Assembly: GCA_003550305.1 (NCBI GenBank)
Contig: QKYT01000215.1
Location: 8,468-55,901, forward strand
DNA: 47,434 nucleotides
Origin: Glomus cerebriforme
Taxonomy: Eukaryota; Glomeromycota; Glomeromycetes; Glomerales; Glomeraceae
Direction: 5' to 3'
In this document: one piece after another, positions 1 through 9,841 of the stretch
Layout of the letters: every line of letters begins with the position of its first letter
Position numbering within the stretch: the stretch's first letter is position 1
Made by a program: the position numbers and the translations under genes
Notes under the pieces: generated by a model
What the model saw: the letters and a program-made list of their open reading frames with translations, nothing else
The model's database searches: none
Told to the model about the DNA's origin: nothing

Positions 1-25
1 CTAATAAGCTGGGTACATAGTCTTG

Positions 26-145
26 ATGTTTGGAAGATTTAGAAAGTGAACTAAGAATAGACTAAGACATATTATTCAAGAAGCTACACAATTAACTACT
101 GAAAAACAGGAATTAGAAAATAATATTTCAATCGCAGATAAGTGA
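26..145 (+). pseudogene. Fragment of a decayed coiled-coil gene
   Basis: An ATG at 26 opens a frame that runs to a TGA at 143-145 and is broken once by an in-frame TGA after FGRFRK. The remainder (HIIQEATQLTTEKQELENN and on) is charged and coiled-coil-like. No family is recognised. Amino-acid composition is the only support, so this could be chance; the in-frame stop and lack of splice-linked neighbours make an intact gene unlikely. Confidence 0.3.
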
Positions 146-261
146 TATCAAAATACTTGAGCTTTTTATTCATATTACATAATATTAATCATTCAAAACA
201 GAAACTATTACTTCAGATAAAATTTTTAATGAATTTTATTTACGCAAATTTTGCCAAGAAA

Positions 262-386
262 AATTTTTTGATCAGTCCTATTGGGCGAAACTTTATTAAT
301 TTTTCAGTAAAAAAAGAATATAACAAATGAAATTTATGATGCTATTAAAGAGGGAGGGAGTACGCGGTTCCTAGGCTATTTAATGC
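262..386 (-). repeat. Inverted, degraded copy of the 43.2-kb promoter block
   Basis: Positions 336-386 match the reverse complement of 43197-43247 at 47 of 51 bases, including the run AGAGGGAGGGAGTACGCGG. Upstream of it, TTTTCAGTAAAAA and a degenerate CCTATTGGGC also have counterparts in the same order at 43290-43325. The block therefore continues for roughly 120 bp. At 43.2 kb this block precedes an intact gene; here it is in the opposite orientation, so a related gene, if any, would lie to the left of the window. Confidence 0.7.
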
Positions 387-402
387 AAGTTCCAGTATCA
401 AA

Positions 403-1028
403 TTATTTTTTTGCTTTCTCACGTTTTACTAAAATATCTATAGCTAATTTGTTTCTATCACTAACTACAAGATTCTCTTTTACTACACTAGATTTTTGAA
501 ATAAATTATTCCACCCATATCTAAGAAATTTTTGTCTATACGATTCATTTTAACAATATTTCCCTTCGCCTTATATTTAAAAAATTTGTTGCTAAACGAA
601 AATTTTTCTTAATTAGGTGAGGCTTTTTGGCTTGGCCGATTAATTTTTCTTGGTTGCGATAGAAGTAGGTAGTTTTATCAGTGGAGTAGTCATAATGGCA
701 GAAAATAGTTTGATTTTTAGGTAGGTATTAGTGAGTTTTGGCATTTATTTTGGAGCCATTTAAAAAAACTGCTTGCCATCCGTCATACTGATATAAATTC
801 TTAAAAAATGAATAAGTTTTAGAGTGTTGGTCTAAGCCATGCTTCTGGTATAGTTGACGGTGATGGAAAGATTTAGAAATATACTTAGCTAAATACTGCT
901 TTCTAGATTTACCTTTTAAAGAACGAGACTCAACTCGATCGTAAGATCAAAGTTGATTGATATAAACTTGGCAGTTTTAGCAAGAGGTAGATTCTTGGGT
1001 TAGAGTATAAAGATGAGATTGGGAAACT
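403..1028 (-). pseudogene. Decayed rolling-circle (HUH Rep)-like replication protein
   Basis: The minus strand reads, from about 1028 down to a TAA at 403-405, as a continuous protein-like sequence with a cysteine pair (SC..NC), then SRKQYLAKYISKSF, then HGLDQHSKTYSFFKNLYQYD and a lysine-rich C-terminus ending KREKAKK. YLAKYISK resembles motif 3 of superfamily I HUH replication proteins, where two tyrosines spaced YxxxY do the DNA nicking (phiX174 gpA type). The frame is broken by TAA and TGA codons near 965 and 930, a TAA near 745, and a frameshift near 580-600. No introns are visible, unlike the host genes here. One break is a TGA, which Mollicutes read as Trp, so an origin from a fungal endobacterium, its phage or a plasmid is possible but unproven. 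The family call rests on motif resemblance alone. Confidence 0.45.
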
Positions 1029-1420
1029 ATGGGAGTGCCAATAGGAGAAAATACAGAACCAGATGATAAAAGATTAATCAAATTAATAGAGAAATTACCA
1101 AGCATGAGAAATAAAGCAAAAGAAGAAGTAGAGAAATCACAAGGGAAACCAAAAGAATACTATGATAAAAAGAATAAGTGAAAAGATTTATTTCAAATTG
1201 AAGAAAAAGTATTATTATATAACACAGCAAAGGAGAAACAATGGTCAGAAAAATTGGAAAAAAAATGGAAAGGACCTTACTACATACATGAAATATAGAT
1301 GAATGGATTATATAAACTTAAAGAACTAAATGGAAAAATATGGAAGACATCAGTAAATGGAGAATTATTAAAGAAGTATTATGATAGAGAAAATTTTGAA
1401 CCAATAATCATTATATAGAA
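1029..1420 (+). pseudogene. Ty3/gypsy integrase C-terminal relic
   Basis: The plus-strand frame gives EKSQGKPKEYYDKKNK, then a stop, then EEKVLLYNTAKEKQWSEKLEKKWKGPYYIHEI, another stop, and NGLYKLKELNGK...NGELLKKYY. This is the characteristic C-terminal tail of Ty3/gypsy (chromovirus-like) integrases: the YYDxK segment, KW-GPY and the final xLxKYY. Two in-frame stops (about 1180 and 1299) show that it is dead. The catalytic core lies outside the surviving piece and was lost where the Rep-like relic now abuts it at about 1028. Confidence 0.75.
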
Positions 1421-1455
1421 TTTGAAGGGACTCAAATTTTATTGCGGGAGATATT

Positions 1456-1810
1456 TGTAATATTAGTAATTAGCAGAAATAATTTATAATATTTATAATA
1501 TTTATAACTTAATCTAAAATATAGATATTTATATTATCTTATTATATAGTTGTTTAATAGTGACATGATTAGAGAAAAGTCATCTGAGGATCACGAGATT
1601 TATAAGTCACATGAAGATAATCAAATAAGAGATAATCTGTAATTTAGAAAATTCAGAAAGAATATTCCTTGGTAGGGAAAATACAGGAATATTAGAGTAG
1701 TTTGTATCACATCAATAGATATAAATACAACTCCTTTTTCACCTTTGTTTGAAAGTATTGTTAGATACACTCAAGGAGAAAGAATTGTAAATTATAATAA
1801 TAAATAAAAT
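1456..1810 (+). mobile_element. Probable 3' LTR of the gypsy relic
   Basis: Directly after the integrase tail comes a purine tract (GCGGGAGA, 1444-1451) as expected for a polypurine tract, followed by TGTAATATTAG at 1456, which would be the LTR start. Inside are a TATAAATA promoter-like box near 1718 and an AATAAA near 1798. The 3' boundary is uncertain because no second LTR is present to compare, so the end given is only an estimate. Confidence 0.4.
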
Positions 1811-1959
1811 AATTATATTGAATAAATGAAATGAAATTGCCTAAATGTTAAAGTTCTATAAGTTTGAAGTACATATTTCAAGTTAATTAAAATATAAGTA
1901 ATTTATCCAATATACTGTGATGAAACTCTTGCAATTTGAATGTTTGTTTCCAGGTTGTG

Positions 1960-2820
1960 GCAAATGAAAGAATTATCTACCAGAAAACTTGGATGATATC
2001 GTACATCTTTTAAAGTTAACTAGCGCAAATACACAATACTCATCATTTTCTAATTTTTCTTTCAGATGATCTTTCACTGTTTGATCACTTGGTTGTTTAT
2101 GCTCATAAAATAGTTCATAAGCAAGTTCTTTAATTGCAACCTGATCAAAAAGTAATCACATATATATGAATATAAACTAAATATATAAAAAAACACATAA
2201 ATATTATATTTATTTACTTGATAAAATTCATCATTACTTTTGCCTTTTCCTTTTCATTTGCTTTTCACTTGACTTTTGCCATCATAATCTAACTTTAATA
2301 TTATTTTAGAAATCTGACCTTTTTGTTCAATTAGCATAGCCTCTAATATTTCTTGCTTAGCTTCTAATCTTTCTTAATTTCTTATTACAATATCAAGTTT
2401 TGCTAAATTTTTTTAACAAATTTGGATTAACTTATTCAATTCATACAAATTAATTGCATATAAATTATTATTAACAAGAATTAGTTTAATAGTATATTAA
2501 TAAATGTATAATAAAACATTATAAAATTTTATTTAACCTTAATCTATTACTTTAGGTGCTGATGCTGTTACCACTGTTCTATTGAATATAATAGATGTTA
2601 GTACACTGTATTTTATCATTATTGGCCTAGATAATAGTGCTTTTGATTTTAAACTAGCACTAAATATTAGTATTTTAGAGGCTGATCTAATAGTAAAAGC
2701 TGATCTTGTGGTAAAGGCCGATTTAGTAGTATAGACTGATCTCATAGTAAAGGCTGATATATTAGTAGAATAAAAAGATACTTCTTGAATAGGAAGTGAT
2801 AATAATAAATCATTTAACTC
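1960..2820 (-). pseudogene. Decayed multi-exon gene with SAFTxR hexapeptide repeats
   Basis: Three exon-like blocks with splice-like borders are seen on the minus strand. The first starts at 2820 after a TTTCATTAG acceptor (ELNDLLLSLPIQEVSF) and contains four to five copies of an 18-bp repeat encoding SAFTMR, SVYTTK, SAFTTR, SAFTIR. The second, about 2400-2225, reads EAMLIEQKGQISKIILKLDYDG, is broken by a TGA, and ends at a GTAAAT donor near 2219. The third, from about 2141, reads VAIKELAYELFYEHKQ and runs to about 1970. I do not recognise the protein. It could be an old TE-borne ORF. The in-frame stop argues for a pseudogene. Confidence 0.35.
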
Positions 2821-2924
2821 CTAATGAAAATAAATAAGTATATTTAAATAAAAAAAAATAAATATCAATATATAAAAAGCAATAAATATTACTTGAGAAG
2901 ATTTGTTAGTACTAGACTACTAGT

Positions 2925-3450
2925 CACTGGTCAAAAACTGATCTATCTTACAGATATCTTACAGATATCTTATAAATATCAGGTACCTAAAATGCAGAAA
3001 ATCTGCTATACATCGGATATCCAATATATATACTACAAAATTAAAAAATACAATTTATTAATTATCTCGCTATTCAGTAATCATAAAAAGATGAAATATA
3101 GCTCATTCGATTTGCCTCACTGAGACGTATCAAATGGTACTAATTTCGCATTTCTAGGTGTGATAGATATCAAGATATTGCATTTTTTGTTTATTTTTTT
3201 ACGATTTATCAAATATCTCGGCATCTATCACACCTAGAAATGCGAAATTAGTACCATTTGATACGTCTCAGTGAGGCAAATGAACTATATTTCATCTTTT
3301 TATAATCACTAGATAGTAAGATAATTAATAAATTGTATTTTTTAATTCTATAGTATACATATTGGATATCTGATGTATAGCAGATTTTCTGCATTTTGGG
3401 TACCTAATGTTTATAAGATATCTGTAAGATAGATCAGTTTTTGACCAGTG
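2925..3450. mobile_element. Foldback/MITE element with ~250-bp inverted arms
   Basis: Starting with CACTGGTCAAAAACTGATC at 2925 and ending with its complement at 3450, the two arms pair over about 250 bp each around a short T-rich loop near 3181-3215. The innermost part (TGAGACGTATCAAATGGTAC at 3121 and its complement at 3251-3270) is nearly perfect. No coding capacity. I could not find a clear target-site duplication. Its inner arm is related to the hAT-type MITE at 31560-31939. Confidence 0.85.
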
Positions 3451-4785
3451 CAATCATTTTTTACATATATATTTATAAGTAAAAATCTAATAAAATTTTT
3501 CTATTATAAATACATACATATTTATATACATTTATGTATGATTTACTTTTAGTAACATGTTAAACTTTGTGATTTAGATCTTCATTCCTAATTTTATTTA
3601 ATAAGTAAGATTGAAATTTTATATGAAATTTTAATCATGATTAGCTTGAGATTAAGCTTAATTTTAATCATATTTTTTGTAAAGTCAGATTAATCATTAA
3701 TCCTAATTTCAATCTCAATCTCACATTTTGTAAAGATATTCATTATATAATGTAGTTTATTTTATTCAGATTTTTTTTTATCAGTTATTAATTTATTATT
3801 ATTATTTTTTTAAAATAAGTTTATTTTTATAATATTTTTTATATTTATTTTTTTTATAGATTTTCTTTTGGATTTTGTAATTGCTAGTATTATATGATTT
3901 CATAATTCCAACTGAAATTAAATAATCTGTAATGAAATTGCTCTTTTAGAAATATTGTATAACCTAAAATTTTAATTTATAGAAAATAAAATTGCCTTTT
4001 TTGGATTGTATAATGTTACTTAAGATTCAAATAAGGATATTTTGGCTAGCATTATAAAATTTGGGCAAAATTAAACATATGATGATTAATATGTAACAAA
4101 TAGTATTTATTATATCAAAAAATTCTAAGTCCTATAATGGTACAACTTATATAGATGTATTTAATAGGTGGTTAAAAATGGAAAACTAAAGTATGACAAA
4201 TTATTATATAATATAAGTCACATGTTAAATAGTTCACGTAATAGGGTGGAGATGGCAATAAATTTCTTTTTTCTTTCTTTTAATTTAAAAACTAAAATTA
4301 GAAAATAGTAAGTTTTATAATAAAATTCATTATTTTTTTTAAAGTATTACTAAATCTTATTAGTAATAATGATGTGATTGTTATTGCTTAATTCTGGACA
4401 AATATGATAATTTTAGCTAAAGTTAAGAACTTATAAAAAAAAAATTTATATTTTAAAAAATTTATATTAATTGCACCAAATTTGAAAATATTTAATTAAA
4501 AATTTTTTTATGTTAAAGATCAAATTTTCATGTTTTTTCCAAAAACTATTTTTTAATCTTTAAATGTATTATATTTTTAAATTTTTGATTTTTGAATATA
4601 TTTTCTCTATATAATAAAAATTATGGTTAAATCATGGATTTATTAAAAAAGTCACGTGTCTCGTATATCACGTTAATACACAAAAGCCTTGATAAAAATT
4701 ATAAAAATTGATGAATGAATAATAAGTGTAAACTATAAACATTAAGAATTAGTAATTATAATTATCTGAAAATATATCTTTTTAA
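3451..4785. other. AT-rich repeat-derived intergenic region
   Basis: No gene is visible. Positions 3886-4105 are a diverged copy of a segment found around the Tc1 insertion at 34.66-34.87 kb and 36.18 kb (shared words include CATAATTCCA, TTTTGGCTAGC and AAAATTAAACATATGATGA). At 3560-3730 is a stretch of imperfect inverted AATCTCAATC/GATTGAAATT words that looks like another decayed repeat. The rest is A/T runs. Confidence 0.6.
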
Positions 4786-7388
4786 TTATTTTTTAAAATG
4801 GAAACTATTAAGAGATAATCTTTTTATTGAAAGCCTTTTTTCCTTCTTAGTTGTGGGTGGTGAGGTTGAAATAGATAATTCTCTTGAAATATCATTAACA
4901 AAATCATTATTTACAGTATCAGAAGCAAGATTTTCTGGATTTTCAGTTAATTTCGTTTCAAAATTTGCTTCCTTTAATGTATTTGGTTGCAAAATAGATG
5001 CTCGTTTCTATTTTAAAAAGATTATGAATGAATGAATAAATTATTTCAAAAAGAGGGAATAAAATGACCTCGATAGTTTACCTTTTTAGTATAATTTTTC
5101 TCGTCAGAAATACATTTTGATATGTAATGTGCTATATTCATTGTTGTCATCTACAAAATATAAGAATAAATATTAACTTGAATTTTTTTTTTATTTAGGA
5201 AAATGTATATTTTTTTTCTTTTATATACCATTGAAGGTACTCCAATTGCGGTAGGGAATATACTGGAATCGGCTACGTAGAGATCCTTAACCTCCCAAGT
5301 TTCACCCACGGGATTTACTGCGGACTTAGATGGATCATCTCCCATGCGGCTAAAAAAAAAAAAAAAATGAAAAAAAAGATGAAAAATGAAAATTAAATAT
5401 TTTTCGAAGTGGACATATAAAATATATTACCAAGTACTCATTTGTTCTATACTTCCAACACAAGCCTGATTTGCTGGAATACCAACTTTCTTAACTTTAT
5501 TTAAGAAAAGATGGAATTTAGGATCGGTTAAAGTGTTGACACCATGTTCAACGATAAAATCTTCAACTCCAGCTTGGCATGTTCCAATTTTAGATGCACC
5601 AGCAGCAGCCAAAATTTTTATAGCAGTTACTAAACCAGCAATAATGCTCTTGGAATCATGTTGAGAAATTTTATATTCCAATTTTGGTTTACCATTCGCA
5701 TCAAGTGATATTTTTCCGCCATCGCGATCACGTGTAATAACCATAAGAGGTACAATATGATTATATTCTAACATAAGTTGTTTATGTTGTAACTTCGATT
5801 TCCATGGAAAATTGGCAAACATGAAACCGGGATGATGAGAACCGACGACAATTTTTGCACCATAATAATCTCCATCAACATTTTCGATAGCATTAGAAAT
5901 CGCCGACATAATAGTTCCAGAATAGGGTTTAATCTCTTTATCAGGGAAAACACCATAAACGGCTGCAATAGGATGAACGTGTAAATTCTTTCCAATATTT
6001 TTGTTCTTTAATTCACTTCTTAATAATAAAGCAGGAGTATTAATAGCACCACCAGCAACAATGACTCGTTTAGCATGTATTTTAACATGTTTAAAACCAC
6101 CAACAATAGCTTCAACACCAGTAACCTTTTGATTGGTTCCTTTTTCAAACAAAACTTTTTGAACATAACAATCTTGTATAAATTTAACATTATTTGATTT
6201 TGCTTCATTTAACCAAGTCATGACAGCACTTTGCTTTTCTCCATATTTACATCCGAACGAGCACCAACCACATTGATGTGGAATTGAAGCAGAATTTTGT
6301 GGTATGGTCTCAGCATGAAGACCAAGTTTTTTACAACCATCAATTAAAGTTTGATTACTTTGATTATGAGTGATATTATTCGTATTTGCTCCAAGTCTAG
6401 CTTTAATATATTTCATCGTATTACCATATTCATCATCCAAGAAATAAGAAAGTCCAAATTTCTTTTCCCATTCTTCTCTAACGAAATATTGTGGTTCCAT
6501 AGAAGCCGACCAACCAATGGTAGTACCACCACCAAAATTGGAACCTGCTAAAATATACATACCACTATCTTCTGAAAGCAATCCTCCCGCATATTCATAT
6601 AATTTATCATAACCATCTTGTTGTTCTGTCGAGAGTTCACTTTGTTTATAATGATGACCTTTTTCAAGTACTAAAACTTTTCCCATTCTAGCCAATCTAG
6701 CCGCAGCAACACTTCCACCAGCTCCAGAACCAACAATAATAGTGTCAAATCCTTCGATTTCCGAAACGTCATCAATAAATTTATATTCAGGGAAATTACG
6801 AGAAGTGAACCTTTTACTATATGCTTCAGGGTCAGCTCCAGGATATCCGATAACAGGATTAAATCCGTAAGGATTTAACCAAAAAGTTGCACAAATTAAC
6901 ATTGTAAAACTTTTATAAATTCTTCGAACAGAAGAGTATTGACTTGTACTCCATTTTATAAATACAGACTCTCTTTGTTTTTGAGTTAATTCATGAAAAG
7001 GTTTATTGATACCTAACATTTGACTATTTATAATACCTTTTGAACTTAAACGTTTAAGAACCGAACTAATTTGTTGTAATTTATGAGGGGGGGCAGATTT
7101 TGATAAACGATCAATTAATCTATCTATAATATCATTTTGTTTAGATAAATCAAATTTACCAAATTCTTTAACTTTTTCAGGCTTTTTTTTTACAACTGAT
7201 GATTTTGTATTGAGTAAAATTTCAAGTTCTCCTTCATCAAGTTCTCCAATTAAAACACCACAAAATGCTTGAAGAACTTTTGTTTGTTCTTCAGTTAAAC
7301 GTAAGATTCCACTATAACTTGCTTCTATTTCACTCTGATTTAGTGAACTATTTGATGAAAATAAGTCAGAAGGTTTTCTTTCTGTCAT
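4786..7388 (-). CDS. Long-chain fatty alcohol oxidase-like GMC protein (4 exons)
   Basis: Exons 5431-7388, 5229-5349, 5082-5150 and 4786-5007 (complement) join in frame to 789 codons. The N-terminal region (LTEEQTKVLQAFCGVLIGEL, residues 31-50) and the hydrophobic FTMLICATFWL (161-171) match fatty alcohol oxidases (EC 1.1.3.20), membrane-associated enzymes that oxidise long-chain alcohols to aldehydes. IIVGSGAGGSVAAARLARMG at about 217-236 is the FAD-binding Rossmann motif; FGGGTTIGWSAS is the GMC signature. The motif spanning exons 1 and 2 reads EQMSTCRMG, and GVPSM follows YVADSSIFPTAI, where families normally have HQMGTCRMG and GVNPM, so both conserved active-site positions look substituted. 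A roughly 70-residue S/T/K-rich tail from exon 4 is unusual. The start is the first Met of the frame. Splice sites are GT..AG throughout. Confidence 0.85.
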
Positions 7389-7761
7389 GATTAAAAAAAG
7401 AATTGGTACGTTTGTCTAATTTTTTTTTTATCTTTTAAACGATCCTATATATATATATATAATCTCATGATCATTTGATCATCTGAAATAATTTCTTATT
7501 AAAAATTCGTTTTTTTCGATGAAAAAAAAATCGACAAGAAAAAAGAAAAAAAAAGAAATTCTATGTTACAATGAATTAACAAAAAGAAAATGATCTCCCA
7601 TTTTTTTATCCTATTATTATTTCATTCTAATAATATTTTTTAGAATGAGTAAATCACATTGATTTTATTATAGATTTTCTAAATTGATTATTATTATTGT
7701 TGTTCAATCGATATGATGATCGTTAGAAAGAATTACTGCTGTAATATTATTATTTATTATT
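7389..7761. promoter_or_regulatory. Spacer holding the oxidase gene's 5' region
   Basis: This AT-rich spacer lies between the oxidase start (7388, minus) and the stop of the upstream F-box gene (7762). A TATATATATATA tract at about 7448-7462 sits roughly 60-75 bp upstream of the oxidase ATG and is a candidate TATA region. No other motif is convincing. Confidence 0.3.
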
Positions 7762-9342
7762 TTAGTTGAAAATAACTTTACTACCATAATCGCTAATATC
7801 TTTTAATAATAAAAATTCAGCTTCTTTCCATTCTTTACGATTTAAATTATCAATAATTAAGGATTTAAAATATTTATGATTCTTAATATAATTTAAAATG
7901 ACTACTAAAAGATTATAATTAACTGAACCATAAATCTCTAATGATTCCAGAACAATGTTACAATTTAATAATAAATTTTCTAAATGTTCCACTTTAAAAC
8001 TGCTATATGTAAATAAACCAACTAAACTCAAATATTTTAAAGAATTTGGTAAATAAAATCCTAAATCATTTAAAATTTTTCCCGTCGATTCTTTATAACA
8101 ATTAATTTTTAAATGAAATATTTTTAAATTTTTGATTAAATTATAAAAAATATGTTGTACATTCAAATTAATACCGATTTCTAAATTTGTTAAAGAATTT
8201 GAACAATGAATAAGAATAAATTCTGATGATTCCTCATCTAATTGATTGGTTATTAATTCTTTTAAAGATTTTCCAATAGTTGAAATGATTAACCCTAACG
8301 AGAATTCATTACTAATAAATCTTAATTTTTTTAATATGATTAATGAATTAGATAATATAAAAATATTTTGTATTGATATTCCTTTACATCTAAATAAAAA
8401 TAATGATTTTAACGAATTGATACTTGCTAATCCTTCCAATATTGAATTATCCGATAAATCCGTTTCATGTATTTCTATTTCGGATAAATAATTATGATTA
8501 TGATGACCATTTAAATTTGAAAGAGTATCATTTATTACAATGTTTTCTTTTGGAGTTATAAGATCAAGTTTTTGAAGATTTTGTTGTTGATTTATAATTT
8601 CTTGTACTTTAGATAATTTTTGATTATTAAATACTAATAAATTTGAAATTCTAATATGTTTAAAATTATGACACCATTTTTTTATCATGTCCAATAAAAA
8701 ATCAAAAGATTGTTGATTATCATTGTTATCATAACAATCATCTTTTAAGTATATGACTAACTGAGTTAAATTTGTTAAAGAAATATTTATATCATTAAAG
8801 AATTGTTGATCAATAGAATCAATAACTTTAAGTGTATCTATAGAAATTCCTAATGATCTGATCTTATTCCTTTTAAAGAACATATGATATAACGAATTTA
8901 TCAATGGGTATTGCATTTCATACTCATTAATATGAATGTTCTTAATATCAATTAAGAGTTTCTTTGTATAATGATGATATTCCAATAAAATCCAACAAAG
9001 AATTGATTCATATAAAGAATAACAAAATAATATTTCTTCCAAGAAACAAGTGTAGTCAAAGATTGGTTTTCGAAAATTACGGATATTTACACCTTTATTT
9101 ATTAAATATTTTCTCTCTTCCTCGGTAATACATGCCAAATATGTTCTAATCAATAAAGCGGATTGATAATTATTAATCGTATCGAATGAATCGTTGCTCA
9201 TGAAAGGATTTTCCCAAAGTAATGGCACTCCTAAAATCGACATGGTACGATTAACGAGAATGCATGAAAACAATGTATTCCTATCATATCGTAAGTATCC
9301 AAGTATAGTTGGAAAAACATCATATGGCAATGTTGGTCGCAT
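7762..9342 (-). CDS. F-box/LRR-like protein 1
   Basis: Single uninterrupted 526-codon frame. An F-box occupies about residues 3-47 (LPYDVFPTILGYLRYD, SCILVNR, VPLLWENPF), the segment that binds Skp1 in SCF ubiquitin ligases. The rest has irregular leucine-rich repeats (LKSLFLFRC, LKKLRFIS, LEIYGSV) likely to select substrates. Such intronless F-box genes are hugely expanded in arbuscular mycorrhizal fungi (known for the group); the target is unknown. It is adjacent to a second F-box gene on the same strand, about 500 bp away, but the two proteins are clearly diverged, so if this is a tandem duplication it is old. The start at MRPTLPYDVF puts the F-box at the extreme N-terminus, as is usual. 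Confidence 0.82.
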   Translation of the reverse strand: MRPTLPYDVFPTILGYLRYDRNTLFSCILVNRTMSILGVPLLWENPFMSNDSFDTINNYQSALLIRTYLACITEEERKYLINKGVNIRNFRKPIFDYTCFLEEILFCYSLYESILCWILLEYHHYTKKLLIDIKNIHINEYEMQYPLINSLYHMFFKRNKIRSLGISIDTLKVIDSIDQQFFNDINISLTNLTQLVIYLKDDCYDNNDNQQSFDFLLDMIKKWCHNFKHIRISNLLVFNNQKLSKVQEIINQQQNLQKLDLITPKENIVINDTLSNLNGHHNHNYLSEIEIHETDLSDNSILEGLASINSLKSLFLFRCKGISIQNIFILSNSLIILKKLRFISNEFSLGLIISTIGKSLKELITNQLDEESSEFILIHCSNSLTNLEIGINLNVQHIFYNLIKNLKIFHLKINCYKESTGKILNDLGFYLPNSLKYLSLVGLFTYSSFKVEHLENLLLNCNIVLESLEIYGSVNYNLLVVILNYIKNHKYFKSLIIDNLNRKEWKEAEFLLLKDISDYGSKVIFN

Positions 9343-9841
9343 AATTTTTTTTGTTTTTATTTTTTATTTTTTATTTTTTTTTTTGTAAAGCGAAAAAGGT
9401 ATACTTTTATATTAAAAATTTACATGATTCCACTGGTTAAAAAGGGATAATTAAATGACGTTCACATTAGATAATAAGGGACACTAAATCACGTGTAATA
9501 AAATATTTTATGATATAATAAATACGGATATGAATCGTTGATCATAACTAAATATAGATCGACAAAAATTTAGTACTATGGAGAACTTTTTTAGTTCCGG
9601 TAAATTTTTTCTTTCTTATTAGTATTCTTAATCATCTGAATGACAAAAAAAAATTTGGTATGATCTTTATAATGATCTGATATTATTAATAACTTTAACT
9701 CAAGTCATATTACGACGTGATACAATCCTCCATTTTAAGAGAGAAAAAAGGTCGTTTAAATAAGTTAACATTGCGCGTGTATATATATATAAAAATATAA
9801 ATATATATATATATTTTTTTTATTTAAAAAATTAAAATATA
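9343..9841. other. Intergenic spacer between the two F-box genes
   Basis: No gene seen. It contains poly-T/A tracts just upstream of the F-box 1 start (9350-9385) and an alternating TA tract near 9780-9815 just before the stop of F-box 2. Two CACGTG/TCACGTG-like words occur near 9490. Nothing else can be supported. Confidence 0.4.

Noticed and set aside
5151..5345. Separate 64-codon ORF on the minus strand
   Set aside because: Its first half is exon 2 of the GMC oxidase (RMGDDPSKSAVNPVGETWEV); the rest is translated intron.
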